64,000 nucleotides of DNA, taken from positions 806,001 through 870,000 of the forward strand of contig OY759969.1 of NCBI GenBank assembly GCA_963662865.1, written 5' to 3'. Under the pieces are notes generated by a model. It made no database searches and was not told the origin of the DNA. It worked only from the letters and a program-made list of their open reading frames with translations. Below, piece by piece: positions 1 to 8,045 of the stretch. How positions within the stretch are numbered: the stretch's first letter is position 1; every line of letters begins with the position of its first letter. Made by a program: the position numbers and the translations under genes. The stretch is from JAJDYQ01 sp963662865. Its GTDB lineage: Bacteria > Pseudomonadota > Gammaproteobacteria > JAJDYQ01.

Positions 1-342
1 GGGCTGCACCCTTGCCGTGCGGTTTTGCGTGTCGATGTCCAGGATTTTATTGAACTTTGCCAGGCTCAGCACGACTCCATCTTTATGGGGTAAGGCACCT
101 CCTGACAATCCGGTACCGGCACCGCGCGTAACGACCGGCACGCCCATTTCGTAACAGGTGCGAAGCATAGCCTGCACCTGTTTGATCGTATCGGGCAACG
201 CTACCAGCATGGGCCGTTGTCGATAGGCTGACAGGCCATCGCATTCATACGGCGCAAGTGCCTCCTCTGATGTCAGTAACTGAGACTTGTCCAGATGTTC
301 GGACAGCCGCTTGAGTAACGATTCCAAGTGTTGGTAAGACAT
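1..342 (-). CDS. glcD: Glycolate oxidase FAD subunit GlcD, N-terminal part (gene runs off the window)
   Basis: The visible 114 codons are the start of an FAD-linked (VAO/PCMH-type) oxidase. Short motifs CDGLSAYRQRP and GAGTGLSGGALP are typical of the substrate and FAD-binding front end of GlcD, the catalytic subunit of the membrane-associated glycolate/D-lactate oxidase GlcDEF, which oxidises glycolate to glyoxylate. The start is an ATG at 340-342 followed by MSYQHLESLL. The rest of the gene lies beyond the left edge. The next gene is divergent, so its promoter should lie in 343-495. Other FAD-linked D-lactate dehydrogenases share the fold, but the CDGLSAYRQ motif favours GlcD. Confidence 0.85.
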   Translation of the reverse strand, partial: MSYQHLESLLKRLSEHLDKSQLLTSEEALAPYECDGLSAYRQRPMLVALPDTIKQVQAMLRTCYEMGVPVVTRGAGTGLSGGALPHKDGVVLSLAKFNKILDIDTQNRTARVQP

Positions 343-495
343 GGTGTCGCCTGAATAGCCGAATCCGCGCATTTTATCCATTAACCACCCGGAACAAATA
401 TAAATTTCGCCGTTTGTAGTAATTTAATGCCAGTAAGCATGAATTGCTGAAAAGTCAAGCCATGACATTCAATCCCGCTGTGATATGCTCGGTTT

Positions 496-990
496 ATGGC
501 AATTTCAATCGAACAGTTGCAGGCCATAAAAGACAGGGCGAGGAGCTTCCATGAGCTCATGTCTTTGTATGAAGAAAACTATGTTCGGTTCAATCAACTG
601 GTCTGTGATTTGCCCGACGTGAGCAGGCTGTCATTGTCACGGCGTATAGCTGACGTTGATTTGCACCTGCGGGTTCTTGAGCGCCATAAATACACTACGA
701 CGGTTTTGCTGACCTACCGGTTTCAGTGCGAGGAAGGAGAAGTTAGAACGCCTGATATAAAAATCCGGCTTTACCATGATACGAAGCAGGCTGAGGCAAT
801 ATCCTGTTGTCATCAGGATAAGAAGCGCTATGGTTGGCTTGATCGCGATTTCTGTCACTCAAATATCCAGTGGCGCTGGCGCATGAATCATTTTCTTTTC
901 AAGTGGTTAAACTATTGTCTGAAATCAGGTCATGGATTCCCGCAACAAAAGTCCGCTATTGGCTGGTCAGATTTTATACAATCTATCTAG
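496..990 (+). CDS. DUF1249 (YqiB-like) protein
   Basis: This 164-residue cytosolic protein matches the DUF1249/YqiB pattern: a short helical N-terminus, then a basic and aromatic core with DIKIRLYHD, AEAISCCHQ and a C-terminal WRWRMNHFLFKWLNYCL segment. Length is normal for the family. In E. coli yqiB sits near nudF and cpdA. Its biochemical role is unknown. There is no signal peptide or membrane segment. It diverges from glcD and is followed by the decayed Rrf2 regulator. Confidence 0.8.
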   Translation: MAISIEQLQAIKDRARSFHELMSLYEENYVRFNQLVCDLPDVSRLSLSRRIADVDLHLRVLERHKYTTTVLLTYRFQCEEGEVRTPDIKIRLYHDTKQAEAISCCHQDKKRYGWLDRDFCHSNIQWRWRMNHFLFKWLNYCLKSGHGFPQQKSAIGWSDFIQSI

Positions 991-1040
991 TTCCGCATTC
1001 GGCTGATATTTATCTCCTATAGTTTTTTATCAAGTGCTGC

Positions 1041-1409
1041 ATGAGATTATCAACCAAAGGACGTTATGCCGTCACGGCCATGCTGGATTTAGCGCTGAGT
1101 GGTGGCAAAAATCCGGTGGCTCTGGTTCAGATTTCACAATGCCAGGGCATTTCACTCTCTTATCTTGAACAGCTTTTTGTTGCTCTGCGTAAGGCCAATC
1201 TGGTTACCGGTGTTCGTGGTCCGGGTGGCGGCTATCAATTGGCACGTGATGCGCAAACCGTTTTTGCTGCCAACATTATTTGAGTCATTGATTCTTTTGA
1301 TATATCCCTGTATCGCAGGAAGCTCTGACTTAACCAGGGTTTACTTGAGATTAATCACGGGTGGTCAGAGGCTAAATCTGCTTTAACGGGCCTGTCTGCT
1401 CAAATATAA
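1041..1409 (+). pseudogene. Decayed Rrf2/IscR-like regulator
   Basis: The first 75 or so codons are a good Rrf2 winged helix (MRLSTKGRYAVTAMLDLAL, then GPGGGYQLARDA), nearest to IscR. At 1281 the frame hits TGA, just where the cluster-binding loop should begin. Reading on in the same frame gives weak Rrf2-like residues (VIDSFD), a second TGA near 1338, then HGWSEAKSALTGL, which resembles the Rrf2 C-terminal helix, and a final TAA at 1407-1409. The three ligand cysteines of IscR are not recognisable. I read this as an in-frame decayed gene; a short DNA-binding-only product of 80 residues is the alternative. It is not next to iscS, unlike a genuine iscR. Confidence 0.75.
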
Positions 1410-1427
1410 GATTCACTTCAGTAATAC

Positions 1428-3776
1428 ATGGCGACCAGGAAGAAAAACACCAAGTCAGCAAAGCAGCGATCCCTGAAACAAAGATTCATTTCGCTTATCT
1501 GGCGCATCGCGTTGGTATCGGTAGTATTGCTTGCAGCCTATCTCGCGTGGCTGGATGTGGAGATTTTGACCCGGTTTGAGGGAAAAAAATGGTCTTTGCC
1601 TGCAAGGGTTTATGCGCGGCCCCTGGAGCTTTATGTGGGAGCGCCATATACAATTCACCATGTACTCAAGGAGTTTGGGCTCCTGGGTTATCGCAATCAG
1701 AAAGATTTAAACAGACCGGGTAGCTACAATGCGTCGAAATCCATTATCGCCGTTCATAAACGAGGTTTCGATTTCTGGGACGGCGCAGAGGCTGAACGGC
1801 GTCTGCGCATACATTTTGATGAGTCGAGCGTCTCTCGGATATCTTCATCGGATAAGCAGGGAGTTGATCTGGTTCGTTTCGATCCCCTCTATATCGGTGG
1901 AATATACCCGGAGAAGGCCGAAGACCGGATTGTCGTCCGGCTATCCGAGGTTCCTGGCCTGCTGGTTAAAGGATTGCTCAGCGTGGAGGACAAGGGCTTT
2001 TATCAGCATCCTGGTATATCGTTCAAGGGGGTTACGCGCGCCTTAATCAGCAATATAAAAGCCGGCAAGTCGGTTCAGGGCGGCAGCACGTTGACGCAGC
2101 AACTGGTCAAGAACTTTTACCTGACCAGTGAACGCTCCTTGAAACGCAAAGCGAATGAAGCGCTGATGTCCATCCTGTTGGAACTGCATTATAACAAGAA
2201 CGAAATCCTGCAAGCCTATGTGAATGAGATCTATCTGGGTCAGGCTGGCGAAAGGGCCATACATGGCTTTGGTCTTGCCAGTTATTTCTATTTCGAGCGG
2301 CCGTTGAATGAGCTGGATTTACCGAGAGTTGCGCTCTTGATCGGTATGGTCAAAGGGCCATCTGTCTATAATCCGCGCCGCAATCCGAACAATGCAGTAA
2401 AGCGCCGTAATCTCGTTATCGATGTGATGCTCAAGGACGGAATCATTACGGTGAGAGAAGCCGAAGCGGCAAAGAAAGCCGGGCTGGGCATCACTAAAAA
2501 AGCACCGGGCGGCACCAGTCGCTATCCGGCCTTCCTGGAACTGCTAAAGGCCCAGCTCAAGCAGGATTACAAACAGCAGGACCTGGAGACGGAAGGCTTG
2601 CAGATTTATTCAACTCTGGACCCGGTTATCCAGGATATAGCGGAAAATACTCTGGATAAGCGCTTGTCAGGGTTCGAGAAAGACCGAGGCCTGCAGAAAA
2701 ATACCCTGCAAGGTGCGGTCATTGTAACCTCCAGCCATAACGGTGAATTACTGGCCATGGTCGGAGGTCGGGAGGCGCTTTATGCTGGTTTTAATCGTGC
2801 ATTGAGTGCCCGTCGTCAGGTAGGTTCAATTCTCAAGCCGGCAATTTATGCTACGGCCTATTCACAACCACAGCATTACTCAATGTTGACCCTGGTGGAC
2901 GATTCGCCATTGCAGGTAAAGATCCATGAAAATCAGCTATGGGAGCCGAAAAACTACGACGGCGAATTCCATGGTCTGGTGCCGTTATATTCGGCGTTGG
3001 CACATTCATATAATGTCTCTTCCGCCCGTCTTGGGTTGACGCTTGGCCTGGACAGTGTTTTCGATACCCTCCGTCGGTTGGGTATCAATAAGAAACTGTC
3101 GCCATATCCCTCGGTACTGCTGGGTGCCGCCGAACTTACGCCACTGGAAGTGACCGGGATGTACCAGACTCTCGCCGCTAATGGCTTTCGAACACCTGTT
3201 AGAACCATACGGGACGTGCTTGATTCGGATAAAAAACCGTTACAGCGCTATCCGGTGAAATTAAACCGGGTGATTGACCCTTCAGTCGCTTATTTAACCA
3301 ATGCCAGCCTGATTGAAGCCATGCGAAATGGCACAGGTCGAGGTTTTTACTGGCAATTTCCGAAATCCATGATTGTGGCCGGCAAGACAGGCACCACCAA
3401 TGAATTACGTGATAGCTGGTTTGCGGGTTTTAGCAATGACAAGCTGGGTGTAGTCTGGGTGGGAAATGATGCAAACAAGTCGATAAAACTGACGGGCAGC
3501 AAGGGCGCTTTGCGGATATGGACTGACATAATGAAGGCAGCAGGTATTGAATCACTTCGCCTGACAGCGCCCAGTGATATTGAGTTTGCCTGGGTAGAGA
3601 TCGCAACCGGCAGATTATCGGCACAAGATTGTGAGGGTTCGATGCAGTTTCCTTTCATAAAAGGTTCGGAACCCCGTAAAAAATCAGACTGTATTATCAA
3701 CCAGACCTCAATAAAGGATACAATCGGGGAAAAGATAAAATCGTTCTGGGAAGGCTTATTTGGAGATGATCACTGA
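1428..3776 (+). CDS. mrcB: Bifunctional penicillin-binding protein 1B
   Basis: This class A PBP polymerises lipid II and cross-links peptidoglycan at the inner membrane. It has a basic cytoplasmic tail, one membrane anchor (about residues 24-45), a UB2H-like region, and a GT51 glycosyltransferase domain with the catalytic EDKGFY motif at about 187 and GGSTLTQQLVKN downstream. The transpeptidase has SILK (catalytic Ser about 467), SYN and KTGT (about 651). At 782 residues it is normal for PBP1b. The gene overlaps the next lipoprotein gene by one base, so the two are probably co-transcribed and translationally coupled. Confidence 0.96.
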   Translation: MATRKKNTKSAKQRSLKQRFISLIWRIALVSVVLLAAYLAWLDVEILTRFEGKKWSLPARVYARPLELYVGAPYTIHHVLKEFGLLGYRNQKDLNRPGSYNASKSIIAVHKRGFDFWDGAEAERRLRIHFDESSVSRISSSDKQGVDLVRFDPLYIGGIYPEKAEDRIVVRLSEVPGLLVKGLLSVEDKGFYQHPGISFKGVTRALISNIKAGKSVQGGSTLTQQLVKNFYLTSERSLKRKANEALMSILLELHYNKNEILQAYVNEIYLGQAGERAIHGFGLASYFYFERPLNELDLPRVALLIGMVKGPSVYNPRRNPNNAVKRRNLVIDVMLKDGIITVREAEAAKKAGLGITKKAPGGTSRYPAFLELLKAQLKQDYKQQDLETEGLQIYSTLDPVIQDIAENTLDKRLSGFEKDRGLQKNTLQGAVIVTSSHNGELLAMVGGREALYAGFNRALSARRQVGSILKPAIYATAYSQPQHYSMLTLVDDSPLQVKIHENQLWEPKNYDGEFHGLVPLYSALAHSYNVSSARLGLTLGLDSVFDTLRRLGINKKLSPYPSVLLGAAELTPLEVTGMYQTLAANGFRTPVRTIRDVLDSDKKPLQRYPVKLNRVIDPSVAYLTNASLIEAMRNGTGRGFYWQFPKSMIVAGKTGTTNELRDSWFAGFSNDKLGVVWVGNDANKSIKLTGSKGALRIWTDIMKAAGIESLRLTAPSDIEFAWVEIATGRLSAQDCEGSMQFPFIKGSEPRKKSDCIINQTSIKDTIGEKIKSFWEGLFGDDH

Positions 3777-4360
3777 TGTTGTACCGATATAGTATTGCAA
3801 TACTGGGCATCGTTGCTGTGGCGGGCTGCTCTATCCAGGGCGGCACCATCGCCCCGGTTGAAGACCGAACGGCAGGTAGTGGTTCCAACTACGGCAGTCA
3901 AGCTACACAGCAAAGTGAATCCGTGGATACCCGGCAAGGCGCAGTTGAAGTAAGGCCCTATGTGGCGGTGCCTGTACCCGCTCCGATAGAATCATTGCCC
4001 GCAACCGGCCAAAGTCCCTCAAAACCTGCAAAAACCAACTCAGCGGTAGCCTCTCTGGTCAGTATTGCTGATGCCAGGGTAAAGGGAGGACAATACGATG
4101 CGGCCGCGAACTCCCTGGAACGTGCCTTACGCTATGACCAGAAAAATGCGGAGCTGTGGTTCAGGCTGGCTGAGGTCAATCTGCTCCAGCATGACTATGC
4201 ACAGGCTGAATCCAAGGCGCTGAAGTCCAATGCCCTGGCGGGTGGGGATAGATCATTAATGGCTGAAAACTGGCGACTGATCAGCAAGGCTCGGCGCCTG
4301 CAAGGTGACTCCACCGGGGCAGACCAGGCTGAGGTTCGGGCTTATCAGTTGTCGAGGTAG
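3776..4360 (+). CDS. TPR-containing lipoprotein downstream of mrcB
   Basis: The 194-residue product begins with a lipoprotein signal (MLYRYSIAILGIVAVAGC; lipidated Cys at 18). A proline- and serine-rich linker of about 70 residues follows, then two tetratricopeptide-like helical hairpins (DARVKGGQYDAAANSLERAL; AELWFRLAEVNLLQHDYAQA). It is likely a periplasmic lipoprotein acting in protein contacts. The one-base overlap with mrcB suggests a role near the PBP1b machinery, as with other outer-membrane PBP1b partners, but it is not LpoB by sequence. The exact role is unknown. Confidence 0.85.
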   Translation: MLYRYSIAILGIVAVAGCSIQGGTIAPVEDRTAGSGSNYGSQATQQSESVDTRQGAVEVRPYVAVPVPAPIESLPATGQSPSKPAKTNSAVASLVSIADARVKGGQYDAAANSLERALRYDQKNAELWFRLAEVNLLQHDYAQAESKALKSNALAGGDRSLMAENWRLISKARRLQGDSTGADQAEVRAYQLSR

Positions 4361-4497
4361 TTTTGCCATGCCTTTATTCAGCATCCGGGTTGCAGATGGT
4401 CTGCAAGCTGCCTGTCTTGTAACGGCCTTTCTTCTACTGCCTGTCGTCTTTTTGTTCCGGGCCGAATATTCGTCTTCATCGACGATGTGTACTGCAC

Positions 4498-6477
4498 ATG
4501 CCGGAATGGCAGAATAAACAGCTTATGTCTGCGGCCGAATATCTTTCCGGGAATGGTGCGCTGAGTGTGTCTCTGACCGGCTTTGCGCCACGGGAAGTCC
4601 AGCAGCAAATGGCTGATCGTATCGCTCGGACGATCAGCGAGGATGGGGTACTGGTGACTGAAGCGGGAACCGGCGTTGGAAAGACTTTTGCCTATCTGGT
4701 GCCGGCAATACTCTCCGGCAAGCGTACCGTCATTGCCACAGGGACGAAAAACCTGCAGGACCAGTTGTTCCATGAAGACCTGCCCGTCGTTCGAGAGGCA
4801 TTAAACGTGCCTGTAACCGTTGCATTGCTTAAAGGGCGCGCAAACTATCTCTGTACCCACAGATTGAATATCAATCGTAATGCAGGCGATGTCCACAGTC
4901 GACGCTATCAGCATGAGTTTCAACTTATCAATGACTGGGCTGGCCGGACAGTGACAGGCGATATCGCCGAGGTCGATGATGTGGAAGAGAAGTCTTTCAT
5001 CTGGCCGTTAGTGACCTCAACGACTGAAAATTGTGTAGGTTCGGATTGCGACGACTATAAAGAATGTTACATCCTGAAGGCACGACGGGAGGCGTTGGCG
5101 GCGGATATTGTTGTCATTAATCATCACCTGTTCTTTGCCGACATGGCGCTCAAGGAGCAGGGATTTGGCGATATTTTGTCGAGTGCTGACGTGTTTATTC
5201 TTGATGAAGCGCACCAATTGTCGGAAACGGCTACCCGTTTCTTCGGCCTTTCACTGACCTCGCGCCAGTTGCATAATCTTTGCTCGGATACCCGATCTGA
5301 GCATGTCAGAGAGTCTGGGAGCTTCAGTGAATTACCGGATACGCTGGATAAACTGGAAAAATCCACTGCGGATTTACGAATCAGTATGGGGCAGAGTGAT
5401 CGGCGCCTTTCCTGGGGCGATTTGCAGAGCATGCGGGACTTTATCGAATCTTTAGGGGTGGTGGAAAAAAATCTTATTGAAGTCAGCGACTGGTTAGCCG
5501 GCGCATCTGAGCGATCCAAGGGATTGGACAACTGTTATCAGCGCAGTCTCAGCTTCCTGCAACGAATTAGCCTGATAGCCTCTCAGGCTGAAATGGGCCC
5601 GGATGGAGACGATAATAACGAAATGGTGCGTTGGGCCGACACTTCACGCCGGGGATTCGGGCTGCACAGTACGCCGTTAAACATTGCAGAAATTTTCCGG
5701 GGCTACATGGCGGAAGCGAATGCCAGTTGGATATTTACCTCTGCCACCCTGGCCGTTGGTGACAGCTTTGAACACTTCAATGACCGCCTTGGGCTGGATG
5801 GGCCGGATACCCAGATTCTGGAAAGTCCGTTTGATTATGAAAACAATGGCCTGAAATATTTGCCGATTGGTCTGCCTGAACCCTCGAATCCGTCCTATAC
5901 CAATGAGGTCTGTACATGGGCACTGCCCGTCATTGAGGCGGCAAAGGGCAGAACCTTTATGCTGTTTACCAGCCACCGGGCACTGAAGATTGCCGCACAA
6001 CGGATAGTGGACCATATTGATTACCCGGTACTGATACAAGGCGAGGCTCCAAGACAAAGACTATTGAAAGACTTTAAGGCACACGGCAATGCCGTATTGC
6101 TGGGCACAGCCAGCTTTTGGGAAGGCGTTGATGTGCGTGGTGAAGCATTGTCCTGCGTCATTATTGATAAACTGCCCTTTGCCCCTCCCGGTGACCCTGT
6201 CATGCAGGCGCGGCTTGACGCCATGAAACGGAGCGGGCGCAATCCTTTTCTTGATTACCAGATACCGGCCGCCGTGGTCATGCTGAAGCAGGGCGTAGGA
6301 CGCTTGATTCGCGATGTGACGGATACCGGGGTACTGATGCTGTGTGACCCTCGTTTCCTGAGCAAAAGATACGGAAAAATTTTTCTCAACAGCCTGCCAC
6401 CTATGCCGATGACGACAAAAATTGAAGATGTGGAAAGCTTTTTCTATCAAAAAGCCTTTGAATCAGAGCCGACTTGA
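4498..6477 (+). CDS. yoaA: YoaA/DinG-family ATP-dependent DNA helicase
   Basis: This is a superfamily 2 helicase of the XPD/DinG group, 659 residues. Visible motifs are the Q/Walker A region (EAGTGVGKT at about 60), the iron-sulfur cysteines between motifs Ia and II (CTHR, then CVGSDCDDYKEC), DEAH (motif II), and the C-terminal QGVGRLIR motif VI. Such enzymes unwind DNA 5'-3' and YoaA works with HolC in repair of stalled replication. A second in-frame ATG nine codons in is also possible as start. The preceding 137 bases (4361-4497) hold no gene I can support. tsaB follows 30 bases later. Confidence 0.92.
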   Translation: MPEWQNKQLMSAAEYLSGNGALSVSLTGFAPREVQQQMADRIARTISEDGVLVTEAGTGVGKTFAYLVPAILSGKRTVIATGTKNLQDQLFHEDLPVVREALNVPVTVALLKGRANYLCTHRLNINRNAGDVHSRRYQHEFQLINDWAGRTVTGDIAEVDDVEEKSFIWPLVTSTTENCVGSDCDDYKECYILKARREALAADIVVINHHLFFADMALKEQGFGDILSSADVFILDEAHQLSETATRFFGLSLTSRQLHNLCSDTRSEHVRESGSFSELPDTLDKLEKSTADLRISMGQSDRRLSWGDLQSMRDFIESLGVVEKNLIEVSDWLAGASERSKGLDNCYQRSLSFLQRISLIASQAEMGPDGDDNNEMVRWADTSRRGFGLHSTPLNIAEIFRGYMAEANASWIFTSATLAVGDSFEHFNDRLGLDGPDTQILESPFDYENNGLKYLPIGLPEPSNPSYTNEVCTWALPVIEAAKGRTFMLFTSHRALKIAAQRIVDHIDYPVLIQGEAPRQRLLKDFKAHGNAVLLGTASFWEGVDVRGEALSCVIIDKLPFAPPGDPVMQARLDAMKRSGRNPFLDYQIPAAVVMLKQGVGRLIRDVTDTGVLMLCDPRFLSKRYGKIFLNSLPPMPMTTKIEDVESFFYQKAFESEPT

Positions 6478-6507
6478 GTCTGCGACCAGCCTTAAGGAGA
6501 AAATCCT

Positions 6508-7206
6508 GTGAAAATCCTCGCCTTGGACACGACCCAGGAATACTGTTCTGCTGCTTTGTCGGTTGGCAATGTGCTGACATGGCGCGAGGAACTGGCACCG
6601 CGAGCTCATACCGGGCTGATACTGCCTCAAGTAAAAGCCCTTCTGGCTGAGGCCGAATTGAAACTGAATCAGCTTGATGCCCTGGCATTCGGCCGAGGGC
6701 CGGGCAGCTTTACCGGCCTGCGCATCGCGGCCAGCGTCGTGCAGGGGCTGGCACTGGGTGCCGGTTTACCTGTCGCTCCGGTCTCATCCCTGGCCGCTAT
6801 GGCGCAGGGCTTTTATCGTGAAAACAATGCGGCGACCTGTATCTGCGCTGCGTTTGATGCCCGAATCAGGGAAGTGTACTGGGGTAACTACGCCCTGGCG
6901 GAAGGCACCATGCAAAGCATGAATGACGAGGCAGTCAACTCGCCCGATGATCTGTTCCTGCCGGAAGAAGGTGACTGGTATGCGATAGGTTCGGGGTGGG
7001 CGGCGTACCCGCAAATGCAAGAGAGGCTGGGTGCACATCTGATTAAAGCAGTACCTGAAACCGCACCGCTGGCCAGAGACATGATTCCTCTGGCGAAGAA
7101 AATAATTCAGGTACGACAAACGGTCAGTGCCGAAGAGGCTGTCCCGGTCTATCTCCGTCAGAAAGTCGCCCGCACCATTCAGGAACGTACCACTGCCGGG
7201 CCGTAG
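6508..7206 (+). CDS. tsaB: tRNA threonylcarbamoyladenosine biosynthesis protein TsaB
   Basis: This is an ASKHA-fold protein of 232 residues that partners TsaD and TsaE to make t6A37 on ANN-decoding tRNAs. The N-terminus (ILALDTTQEYCSAAL), the FGRGPGSFTGLRI motif and the VSSLAAMAQ segment are diagnostic. The start is GTG at 6508, with a good Shine-Dalgarno (aaggaga) nine bases upstream. It lies directly after yoaA on the same strand, an order also seen in enterobacteria. It is the last housekeeping gene before the restriction island. Confidence 0.95.
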   Translation: MKILALDTTQEYCSAALSVGNVLTWREELAPRAHTGLILPQVKALLAEAELKLNQLDALAFGRGPGSFTGLRIAASVVQGLALGAGLPVAPVSSLAAMAQGFYRENNAATCICAAFDARIREVYWGNYALAEGTMQSMNDEAVNSPDDLFLPEEGDWYAIGSGWAAYPQMQERLGAHLIKAVPETAPLARDMIPLAKKIIQVRQTVSAEEAVPVYLRQKVARTIQERTTAGP

Positions 7207-7319
7207 CTGGTTGCGGAAGCGGCGTGGACTGTCCTGCTAAGTAATAAAAAATTGATTTCGAGTCATGCAATTCTGAATTCAATTTCTTGACAAATACATT
7301 AAAATTTTCCACTTCATAA

Positions 7320-8045
7320 TCATACCATGCTGAGTTCGAGTTTATGTTTTATCTTCTCCCATCCCGGGAGAACAGAGTCTAATAGGCCATAAAATTTGAT
7401 GCTATGATCATGATATTGCAAATGACACAGCTCATGCGTGATGACATAGTCAATACACTCTTTAGGTGCTCTGATCAGATCTGTATTGAGGGTTACGGTA
7501 CCCTTGTCTGAAAGACTGCCCCATCTTTTTTGCATTCGTTTAATGGACAGCGCAGGTTTGCCAATGCCGAGACGGTTGAATTTCTGCCAACAGCGATCCA
7601 TGCTTTCCGCAAATTGCAGTTGTGCTTTTTCCGAATACCATTGATTTAAGAGTTTTCTGGCGGTATCCGGAGTCGGTCTGTTCCGGCAAGTGACATGAAA
7701 AAAGCCGCGAGATAACTTGACGGAGTTTGCAGCTCCCGCGACCAGCTTTAAGCGGTACTGCCTTCCAAGATACAGATGTGTTTCACCGTTCACATAACAT
7801 CGGGCAGGCGTCTTTGGATAAAATTGCTGGAAATAATCCAGTTGTCTGAGAATCCAACGCGCTCTTTTTGTAATTTTCTTCTCTATCAGTACGATGTCTG
7901 ATTGAACGGGCGCTTTGACAATAACGGTACTGTCGGGATGCACAGCAATTTCCATCGTTTTCCGGTCACAATAGAGCAGGCTGAAGTCAATAGTCTTCCG
8001 CCCGTAAACAACCGAATGTCTGCCGTTATGGTTTATTGCCTCCAT
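7320..8045 (-). CDS. YgjP/SprT-like zinc metallopeptidase (DUF45) of the RM operon
   Basis: This 241-residue protein has the DUF45/WLM zinc signature HELCHLQYHDHS near residue 210, with ARCYVNGETHLYLGRQY and KRWGSLSDKGTVTLN upstream, as in the YgjP family (M48-like). The catalytic pieces visible are HExxH and a third His in the following loop. The gene overlaps the 3' end of hsdR by 13 bases, so it is the last cistron of the type I restriction operon. YgjP-like genes are often found beside hsdR, but their role there is unknown. A protease acting on restriction subunits is possible but unproven. Confidence 0.85.
   Translation of the reverse strand: MEAINHNGRHSVVYGRKTIDFSLLYCDRKTMEIAVHPDSTVIVKAPVQSDIVLIEKKITKRARWILRQLDYFQQFYPKTPARCYVNGETHLYLGRQYRLKLVAGAANSVKLSRGFFHVTCRNRPTPDTARKLLNQWYSEKAQLQFAESMDRCWQKFNRLGIGKPALSIKRMQKRWGSLSDKGTVTLNTDLIRAPKECIDYVITHELCHLQYHDHSIKFYGLLDSVLPGWEKIKHKLELSMV

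Noticed and set aside
1099..1386. A separate gene in the +1 frame over the IscR-like pseudogene
   Set aside because: Composition and lack of homology mark it as a shadow frame.
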